Shown: piece by piece, positions 1 to 5,155 of the stretch
Position numbering within the stretch: position 1 is the stretch's first letter
Layout of the letters: every line of letters starts with the position of its first letter
Assembly (NCBI GenBank): GCA_018678395.1
Contig: JAHHMJ010000213.1
Span: 1-5,155, forward strand
DNA: 5,155 nt
From: Gemmatimonadota bacterium
Lineage (GTDB): Bacteria > Gemmatimonadota > Gemmatimonadetes > Longimicrobiales > Gaopeijiaceae
Direction of reading: 5' to 3'
Program-made: the position numbers and the translations under genes
Notes under the pieces: generated by a model
The model's input: the letters and a program-made list of their open reading frames with translations, nothing else
Database searches by the model: none
What the model was told of the DNA's origin: nothing

Positions 1-1329
1 GTCGGCTACCAGCCGGTCGTCGAAGACGACGGCACGGTGCTCGCGGCCCTCTTCTACACGTACTACCGGCGTACCGACGTGGACGATGCGTCCCGCCGGC
101 CCCTGGTCGTCGCGTTCAACGGCGGTCCGGGCTCGGGCTCGCTGTGGATGCACATCGGCTACACCGGCCCTCGCGTGCTGGAGATCGACGACGAGGGATA
201 CCCGATCATGCCCTACGGCATGAAGGACAATCCGGAGTCGATTCTCGACGTCGCCGACATCGTCTATGTGAACCCCGCCAACGTCGGCTACTCGCGCCTG
301 GTCGGCGACGCGCCACGCTCCCGCTTCTTCGGGGTGAACGAGGACATCGCATACCTCAGCGACTGGATCCGCACCTTCGTCACGAGGAAGGAGCGGTGGG
401 CCTCGCCCAAGTACCTGATCGGTGAGAGCTATGGGACGACCCGCGCCTCGGGCCTGGCCCGGGAGCTCCAGGGGTCGGAGTGGATGTACCTCAACGGCGT
501 CATCCTCGTCTCACCGACGGGCCTCGGCGTTCCGAGCCAGGGCCCCGTGGGCGAGGCGCTGATCCTGCCACACTACACGGCCACGGCCTGGTACCACGGA
601 CAGCTCGAGCCCGCTCTGCAGAGTCGCGACCTCGAGGAGATCCTCCCCGAAGTCGAGGCGTTCACCGTCGACACGTACCTCCCGGCGCTGGCGCGGGCCG
701 GCTCGCTCACCCCGGCGCAGCGGCAGCAGCTGGCCACCCGGGTCGCGCGGTGGTCGGGCACCTCGGCCGAATGGGTGGCCCGGCACAACCTGCGGCCCTC
801 GGTCGGCGAATTCCGGAAGGAGCTGCTGCGCGACGAGGGCTTCACGGTGGGTCGGCTCGACGCGCGGTACCGGGGGGTCGACCGGGAGAACGCGGGTGAG
901 TCCTACGACTTCGACCCCGCGCTGAGCGCCTGGAACCACGCCTTCTCGCCCGCGATCAACATCTACATGCGCGAGCTGGGATGGGAAACGGATCTGCAGT
1001 ACTTCCTCTTCGGGCCGGTCGGTCCGTGGAACCGCAACGGCGACCAGACCGGGGAGGGGCTGCGGCGGGCGATGGCCGAGAACTCGTACCTGCACCTGCT
1101 GGTGCAGGGCGGCTACTACGATGGCGGTACCGACTACTTCTCGGCGAAGTACACCATGTGGAATCTGGATCCGTCGGGTCGACTGCAGGACCGCATGCGG
1201 TTCACCGGCTACCGGTCGGGTCACATGATGTACCTGCGGGCCGAGGATCTGATCACCTCGAACCAGGACATCCGCGACTTCATCGCATGGTCGCTGGAGG
1301 CCGCGGTGGGTCCCGCCGGCTATCGGTGA
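1..1329 (+). CDS. S10 family serine carboxypeptidase-like peptidase, 5'-partial
   Basis: The reading frame is open from base 1 to a TGA at 1327-1329, giving 442 visible residues; the start codon and any signal peptide lie left of the window. The GTG at 37 is internal, because the frame before it is already family-like. Numbering from the first visible codon, the oxyanion-type motif NGGPGSGS is at residues 40-47. The nucleophile elbow GESYG puts the catalytic Ser at 143 (bases 427-429). A GYYDGG segment gives the likely catalytic Asp374, and SGHMMY gives His408. The Ser-Asp-His order and spacing match the S10 alpha/beta-hydrolase family, which removes C-terminal residues from peptides and is usually exported in bacteria. 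Bacterial members run to about 500 residues, so perhaps 50-80 are missing. The M16 peptidase gene follows 52 bases downstream in the same direction, suggesting an operon. All triad residues are present, so it is probably active. Substrate is unknown. Confidence 0.93.
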   Translation, partial: VGYQPVVEDDGTVLAALFYTYYRRTDVDDASRRPLVVAFNGGPGSGSLWMHIGYTGPRVLEIDDEGYPIMPYGMKDNPESILDVADIVYVNPANVGYSRLVGDAPRSRFFGVNEDIAYLSDWIRTFVTRKERWASPKYLIGESYGTTRASGLARELQGSEWMYLNGVILVSPTGLGVPSQGPVGEALILPHYTATAWYHGQLEPALQSRDLEEILPEVEAFTVDTYLPALARAGSLTPAQRQQLATRVARWSGTSAEWVARHNLRPSVGEFRKELLRDEGFTVGRLDARYRGVDRENAGESYDFDPALSAWNHAFSPAINIYMRELGWETDLQYFLFGPVGPWNRNGDQTGEGLRRAMAENSYLHLLVQGGYYDGGTDYFSAKYTMWNLDPSGRLQDRMRFTGYRSGHMMYLRAEDLITSNQDIRDFIAWSLEAAVGPAGYR

Positions 1330-1372
1330 TCGGCGCAGCGTCGCGCGAAGGTCCGTTCACGAGTGTGAAGCC

Positions 1373-1379
1373 AGGGAGG
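1373..1379 (+). promoter_or_regulatory. Shine-Dalgarno sequence of the M16 peptidase gene
   Basis: AGGGAGG is a strong match to the anti-Shine-Dalgarno sequence. Two ATG codons follow in tandem. The first, at 1382, is only 2 bases from the end of the motif; the second, at 1385, is 5 bases away, which is the more usual spacing. I see no convincing -35/-10 pair in the 52-base gap after the S10 gene, which fits read-through from upstream. Confidence 0.75.
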
Positions 1380-1381
1380 CG

Positions 1382-4249
1382 ATGATGGGTCGGAGTCGTA
1401 GCAGGATGTGGGTGTGGGGTGTGGCGTGCCTCGTCGTCGTCGGGTGTGCGCCTGGCGAGGATCGGGGGGTCACCGACGGCCCGGAGGGCGAGGTCGGCAC
1501 GGTGGTCGTGGACTACGAGCGCTACGAGCTGCCGAACGGGCTCGAGGTGATCTTTCACGTCGACCGCTCCGACCCGCTGGCGGCCGTCGCGATGACGTTC
1601 CACGTCGGGTCCTCGCACGAGGTCGAGGGGCGGACGGGCTTCGCGCACCTCTTCGAGCATCTCTTCTTCCTGGATTCCGAGAACCTCGGTCCGGGGGGGC
1701 TCGATCGGCTGATGACGCGCGTCGGCAGCTCGACGAACGGGTCGACCAGCCGGGACCGCACGAACTACTTCGAGGTCGTCCCGATCGACGGTCTCGAGAA
1801 GGCGCTCTGGGCGGAGGCCGACAAGCTCGGCTGGTTCATCAACACCGTGACCGAGGACGTCGTCGCCAAGGAGAAGCAGGTCGTCAAGAACGAGAAGCGG
1901 CAGGGGGTCGACAACAACCCGTACGGCCACGCCAACTTCGTGATCGACCGGGCGCTGTACCCGGAGGGGCACCCGTATCGCTGGCAGGTGATCGGCTCGT
2001 TGGCCGACCTCGACGCCGCCTCCCTCGCCGACGTCAAGGCGTTCCACGAGCGGTGGTACGGTCCCAACAACGCGACTCTGGTCGTGGCGGGCGACATCGA
2101 CGTCGAGCAGACGCGCGCGTGGATCCAGCGCTATTTCGGGGAGATCCCGGAGCGCGAGAAGCCCGAACGTCCGACGCCCCCCGAAGTGACGCTCCCGGAG
2201 TCGCGTCTCCTCATGCACGAGGACAACTTCGCACGGCTTCCCCAGCTGCAGCTGGCCTGGCCCACGGTCCCGGTCTACCACCCGGACAGCTACGCCCTCG
2301 ACGTCCTGGCGGACCTCCTCACGGACGGAAAGACCTCGCCCTTCTACGAGGTCCTCGTCGAAGAGGAGGGGCTGGCGCCCGGCGTGTCGGCCCGCCACTC
2401 GGGCCAGGAACTCGCCGGTCGGTTCACGTTGACGGTGCGCGCATACGCCGACGTCGATCTCGACGCCGTCGACGAGGCGATCCGGGCCGCGTTCGACCGC
2501 TTCGAGACCGAGGGGGTCCCCGAGGAGGAGCTGCGTCGCGTGAAAGCCGGGACCGAGACCGCCTTCTACGGCGGCCTGTCGAGCGCCATCGGGAAGGCGT
2601 TCAGCCTCGCACAGTACGCGATCTTCGCGAACGACCCCGGCTTCCTCCAGCAGGATCTGGAGCGGACCCTCTCGGTCACCGCCGACGACGTGCTCCGCGT
2701 ATACCGCACCCACCTCCAGGGGCGCCCCTTCGTGGCGGCCAGCTTCGTGCCTCTCGGACGAGCCGAGCTCGCTCTCGAGGGGTCGGAGAGGGCCGAGGTC
2801 GTCGAGGAGCCGATCGTGATCGGCGCCGAGCCGGACGTGGTGATCGACGACCGGGAGGACATCCAGCGGACACCGTCGGCCATCGATCGATCGGTCGAGC
2901 CTGCCTACGGGGAGTCTCCGACGTTGCGTGCGCCCCCCGTCTGGGAGGACGCGCTCGCCAACGGGGTGCGGGTCCTGGGAATCCGCGATCTCGAGCTCCC
3001 GCTGGTCCAGTTCGAGCTGCGCATGCGCGGCGGGCTGCTCCTCGAGGACCCGGAGCGCGTCGGGGTGGCGAACCTCCTGGCCGAGAGCATGACCGAGGGC
3101 ACGGCACGACGGACGCCGGCCGAGCTGGAGACGGCGATCGACCTCCTCGGTGGCTCGATCTCGGTTTCTTCCGGTGCGGAGTCCTTCACGATTCGGGGAA
3201 GCACGCTCGCTCGGAACTACGCCGAGACGATGGCGCTGGTCGAGGAAATGCTCCTGGAGCCGCGGTTCGACAGCGCCGAATTCGAGTTGGCTCGCCAACG
3301 GGTTCAGAACACGCTCCGTCAGCGCTCGGCCAGTCCCGGAGCGATCGGATCGCGTGTATTCGGGACCCTGCTGTACGGCGACCACGTCCTGGCCCGCAAC
3401 GCTCTCGGCACGCCCGCGACCCTGGAGTCGATCACGCTCGACGATCTCCGGAGCTTCCACGCTCGGACGCTCGTGCCGCAGCTGGCGGCATTCCACGTGG
3501 TGGGTGCGGTCGATCGCGACGCGGTGATGACGTCGCTCGAAGGTCTCGGTGCCCGCTGGGGGGGCGCGGCACCGGAGTTCCCGCCCCCCCCCTCGTGGGA
3601 TTCGGAGCGGGCCGGGCTCTATTTCGTCGACGTCCCCAACGCGAGCCAGTCGGTTCTGAACATCGGGTACCTGGCGCTCGCGGAGACCGACGAGGCGTAC
3701 TATCCGGCGCAGGTCATGAATTTCCGCCTGGGTGGGGGCGGTTTCGCATCCGATCTCACGCAGGAGCTCCGAGAGGGCCGCGGATACACCTACGGGATCG
3801 GCTCGAGTTTCCAGGGTTCGACCCTCCCCGGGCCGTTCTCGATCGGGTCGTCGGTCCGCTCCAACGTGACCTTCGAGGCGCTGGACCTGATCAAGGAGAT
3901 CCTCGAGCGCTTCGGCCCGACCTTCGACGAGGCGGACCTCGAAGCGACCCGGAGCTTCCTCCTGCGGACGAATGCGCGGTCGTTCGAGACGCTGAACGCC
4001 AAGCTCGGCATCCTGCGCGACATGAGCAGCCTCGGACTGGAGGCGGACTACCTGCTGCAGCGCGAGGCCGTGGTTCGCGACTTCACCATCGACGAGGCGC
4101 GGCGGCTCGCGGACACGTACCTCGATTCCGAGGGGATGATCTGGCTCGTCGTCGGGGACGCCGCGACTCAGCGGGCCCGGCTGGACGCCCTGGGCCTCGG
4201 CCCCGGGGTACTTCTCGACCGGGAGGGCGCGGTCGTGGACGGCGGCTGA
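1382..4249 (+). CDS. Lipoprotein M16 (pitrilysin/insulinase) zinc peptidase, two-lobed
   Basis: This complete 955-residue protein is a zinc peptidase expected to degrade peptides or small unfolded proteins in the cell envelope. Residues 1-22 form a lipoprotein signal: an Arg-rich start (RSRSR), a hydrophobic stretch, and the lipobox VVGC with Cys22 as lipid anchor. The +2 residue is Ala, compatible with outer-membrane sorting if E. coli rules apply. The first M16 domain (about 45-200) has the inverted zinc motif HLFEH, with His89 and His93 as ligands and Glu92 as catalytic base. Glu171 in VVKNEKR is the likely third ligand and Glu164 the accessory acid. An M16_C-like region follows to about 390-450, then an acidic linker (about 470-510). 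The second lobe runs from about 515 to the end; there the zinc motif is reduced to L565-L-A-E568-S569, as in the non-catalytic half of single-chain M16 enzymes. Arg800 and Tyr804 in RGYTY match the conserved substrate-binding Arg/Tyr pair. The start is either tandem ATG (1382 or 1385). The ATG at 1406 would lose the charged n-region. Confidence 0.95.
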   Translation: MMGRSRSRMWVWGVACLVVVGCAPGEDRGVTDGPEGEVGTVVVDYERYELPNGLEVIFHVDRSDPLAAVAMTFHVGSSHEVEGRTGFAHLFEHLFFLDSENLGPGGLDRLMTRVGSSTNGSTSRDRTNYFEVVPIDGLEKALWAEADKLGWFINTVTEDVVAKEKQVVKNEKRQGVDNNPYGHANFVIDRALYPEGHPYRWQVIGSLADLDAASLADVKAFHERWYGPNNATLVVAGDIDVEQTRAWIQRYFGEIPEREKPERPTPPEVTLPESRLLMHEDNFARLPQLQLAWPTVPVYHPDSYALDVLADLLTDGKTSPFYEVLVEEEGLAPGVSARHSGQELAGRFTLTVRAYADVDLDAVDEAIRAAFDRFETEGVPEEELRRVKAGTETAFYGGLSSAIGKAFSLAQYAIFANDPGFLQQDLERTLSVTADDVLRVYRTHLQGRPFVAASFVPLGRAELALEGSERAEVVEEPIVIGAEPDVVIDDREDIQRTPSAIDRSVEPAYGESPTLRAPPVWEDALANGVRVLGIRDLELPLVQFELRMRGGLLLEDPERVGVANLLAESMTEGTARRTPAELETAIDLLGGSISVSSGAESFTIRGSTLARNYAETMALVEEMLLEPRFDSAEFELARQRVQNTLRQRSASPGAIGSRVFGTLLYGDHVLARNALGTPATLESITLDDLRSFHARTLVPQLAAFHVVGAVDRDAVMTSLEGLGARWGGAAPEFPPPPSWDSERAGLYFVDVPNASQSVLNIGYLALAETDEAYYPAQVMNFRLGGGGFASDLTQELREGRGYTYGIGSSFQGSTLPGPFSIGSSVRSNVTFEALDLIKEILERFGPTFDEADLEATRSFLLRTNARSFETLNAKLGILRDMSSLGLEADYLLQREAVVRDFTIDEARRLADTYLDSEGMIWLVVGDAATQRARLDALGLGPGVLLDREGAVVDGG

Positions 4250-4255
4250 GCCGCC
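4241..4255 (+). repeat. Small inverted repeat framing the M16 stop codon
   Basis: GGCGGC and GCCGCC form a perfect 6-bp stem with the TGA stop codon (4247-4249) as the three-base loop. The next flanking bases (C and C) do not pair, so the stem ends there. It may be a chance product of GC-rich Gly codons, or a minor part of the 3'-end structure of the message. Confidence 0.4.
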
Positions 4256-4283
4256 CGAGTCCGACCGTCCCCCGGTGTGAAGA

Positions 4284-4315
4284 GGGCGGGCCGCCCCGGC
4301 GGGGACGGCCCGCCC
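4284..4315. terminator. GC-rich hairpin between convergent units, probable terminator
   Basis: GGGCGGGCCG (4284-4293) pairs perfectly with CGGCCCGCCC (4306-4315). Inside it, CCCC (4294-4297) pairs with GGGG (4301-4304), leaving a GGC loop and a single unpaired A at 4305. That makes 14 base pairs, nearly all G-C. It lies 34 bases after the M16 stop and two bases beyond the 3' end of the tRNA on the other strand. On the minus strand it is followed by TCTTC, a weak pyrimidine tail; on the plus strand there is no T-run, since CGATGGGC follows. It could end transcription from both sides, better for the tRNA unit. Without a real U-tract it may instead mainly block 3' exonucleases, with Rho doing the terminating. 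Confidence 0.6.
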
Positions 4316-4317
4316 GA

Positions 4318-4390
4318 TGGGCCCGGCAGGATTTGAACCTGCGACCTACCGATTATGAGTCGGCTGCTCTAACCGCTGAGCTACGGGCCC
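4318..4390 (-). tRNA. tRNA with anticodon CAU, probably tRNA-Ile2 (lysidine type)
   Basis: The minus strand folds into a complete 73-base cloverleaf. It has a 7-bp acceptor stem (GGGCCCG with CGGGCCC, discriminator A), T8-A9, a GCTC/GAGC D stem, an anticodon arm with loop CTCATAA (anticodon CAT at 4355-4357), a 5-base variable loop, and a GCAGG/CCTGC T stem with loop TTCAAAT. CCA is not encoded; TCG follows, so CCA must be added by nucleotidyltransferase. A CAU tRNA may be initiator Met, elongator Met or Ile2. The perfectly paired acceptor end excludes the initiator type. C4-G69 and C5-G68, the G27-U43 wobble, and the short 8-base D loop resemble my recollection of E. coli ileX rather than elongator Met. 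If it is Ile2, TilS would convert C34 to lysidine so that it reads AUA. Its 5' end overlaps the PAS-protein gene by 10 bases on the same strand, so a joint transcript is likely. Confidence 0.95.
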
Positions 4391-5155
4391 GCTCCGTCTG
4401 CCAAGCGCACGACGATCTCGTGCGCTTCACCCACCTCGTCGCCCACCGGTGCGCACGTCACCGTGAGAGGGGCACCATCGGCGCTGTCCGTCGCGAACGT
4501 GATCGGCTCGAAGGCACCCCTCTGGAAGGACTCGCGCGCCGCGCGCATGGCGGCACCCCCCCTCGGCGACAGGAGGGCGTCGATCGGCTTCATCACGAGG
4601 TCGGCGGGGTCCCTGCGCCAGCGGCGTGCGAACCCGGGGCTCACGTCGAGCACCCGGCCCTCGATGTCGGTGAACGCGACGTCGAGTCCGAGTTGATCGA
4701 AGACGGCCCGGAACCGCGATTGCCCGCGCCGGATCCTGTGGACGCTCTCCTGCTCGCGAACGTCCTCCACGACGCCCTCGACGTACATCACGGTCCCGTC
4801 CGCCCCCCGATGGGCGCGGGCGGTGGTGCGAACCGGGAGATGGAACCCGTCGCCTCGCTCCAGCCACGACTCGAAGCCGCGCACGACCCCGTCCCGCTGC
4901 AGCACCTGCTTCATGCGGTCCAGGTCGGACGGATGGACGTAGAAGTGGGCGGCGTAGCGACTCCGCAGCAGCTCGGGTGAGGGGTTGCCCAGCAGGTCGA
5001 CGAGCGTCGGATTGGCATCCAGGAACTCCCCGGTGGGCGTGCACCGGAACAGGCCCAGGGGAAGATGGTCGAACAGCGCGCGCAGACGGCCCTCGCTCTC
5101 GACGAGCGCAGACCGGTTGCGAGCCCGCTCCAGCGCGTACCGCAGTGCCCGCTCC
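4381..5155 (-). CDS. C-terminal part of a tandem-PAS sensory protein, 5'-partial
   Basis: On the minus strand the frame is open from the right edge to a TAG at 4383-4381, giving 257 visible residues. The ATG at 4914-4912 lies inside the first PAS domain and is not the start. Residues 1-23 are charged and helical, rich in Glu, Arg and Leu, resembling a coiled-coil linker. PAS 1 spans about 24-137: an LFDHLPLGLF entry, GEFLDANP at 42-49, FYVHPSDLDRM at 71-81, and a PAC-like end EGVVEDVREQE. PAS 2 spans about 146-257: SRFRAVFDQL, then FTDIEGRVLDVSPGF, ending a few residues after a final beta strand. PAS domains sense small ligands, cofactors or redox state and pass the signal to a linked output domain. 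No kinase, GGDEF, helix-turn-helix or other output follows PAS 2, so any such domain must lie upstream, outside the window. No ligand can be inferred. Its last codons and stop lie within the tRNA gene. Confidence 0.85.
   Translation of the reverse strand, partial: ERALRYALERARNRSALVESEGRLRALFDHLPLGLFRCTPTGEFLDANPTLVDLLGNPSPELLRSRYAAHFYVHPSDLDRMKQVLQRDGVVRGFESWLERGDGFHLPVRTTARAHRGADGTVMYVEGVVEDVREQESVHRIRRGQSRFRAVFDQLGLDVAFTDIEGRVLDVSPGFARRWRRDPADLVMKPIDALLSPRGGAAMRAARESFQRGAFEPITFATDSADGAPLTVTCAPVGDEVGEAHEIVVRLADGAGP

Noticed and set aside
511..1224. A 237-codon open frame antisense to the S10 peptidase gene
   Set aside because: The sense frame carries the full S10 catalytic triad; the antisense product has no recognisable family features.
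1330..1381. A possible internal promoter between the S10 and M16 genes
   Set aside because: There is no credible -35/-10 pair with proper spacing in 52 bases; only the ribosome binding site is supported.
1280..3496. A 738-codon open frame antisense to the M16 gene
   Set aside because: Its composition (Arg, Asp, Glu, Val, Leu, His) is what the complement of GC-rich codons gives. No motif is seen, and the opposite strand has a full set of M16 catalytic and structural motifs in a complete gene.
4318..4390. The tRNA gene as an integration (att) site of a mobile element
   Set aside because: No integrase, no second copy of the tRNA 3' end and no change in base composition are visible on either side.
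1408..4980. A very long open frame (1190 codons) on the plus strand, overlapping the M16 gene, the tRNA and the antisense of the PAS gene
   Set aside because: It runs in another frame of the M16 gene. Its translation is Arg/Gly/Pro-rich with no domain motif, and it passes straight through a tRNA and a second real gene. This is typical stop-poor shadow sequence in high-GC DNA.
4427..5044. A second minus-strand frame (205 codons) over the PAS gene, and a short plus-strand frame at 4463-4696
   Set aside because: Both are low-complexity Arg/Gly/Ala/Pro-rich shadows. The frame ending at 4381 shows two PAS domains with hydrophobic patterning and a PAC-like ending.
1..5155. CRISPR arrays, insertion sequences, long direct repeats, defence systems or a new multi-gene system
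   Set aside because: No regularly spaced repeats, transposase motifs or unexplained genes were seen. Almost all sequence is accounted for by three protein genes and one tRNA of known families.

Overview
The window is high-GC DNA with strong G/C preference at third codon positions. It holds three protein genes, two of them cut by the window edges, and one tRNA gene. The proteins suggest a Gram-negative-type, peptidase-rich heterotroph: a serine carboxypeptidase-like enzyme, a lipoprotein M16 metallopeptidase and a PAS-domain sensory protein. Gemmatimonadota or Acidobacteriota would fit, but this is a guess from gene content and composition; no marker gene here settles it.

Layout: (1) Bases 1-1329 (+) are the 3' part of an S10 (serine carboxypeptidase) family gene whose start lies left of the window. 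(2) A 52-base gap carries a clear Shine-Dalgarno sequence. (3) Bases 1382-4249 (+) are a complete two-lobed M16 (pitrilysin/insulinase) zinc peptidase with a lipoprotein signal peptide. (4) Bases 4250-4317 are a convergent intergenic region with a strong GC hairpin. (5) Bases 4318-4390 (-) are a tRNA with anticodon CAU, best read as tRNA-Ile2, whose C34 would be modified to lysidine. (6) Bases 4381-5155 (-) are the C-terminal part of a double-PAS protein whose start lies right of the window. Its last 10 bases overlap the 5' end of the tRNA.

Functional reading: the two (+) genes are closely spaced, in the same direction and both predicted to be exported peptidases, so they are probably co-transcribed and act in the envelope on peptides. 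The (-) side is a separate unit, a sensory/signalling gene followed without a gap by a tRNA. The two units converge on the hairpin at 4284-4315.

I saw no CRISPR array, mobile element, phage gene or toxin-antitoxin pair, and no clearly new multi-gene system. The most unusual feature is the PAS/tRNA overlap, in which the tRNA's own U8-A9-G10 supplies the UAG stop codon of the upstream gene.
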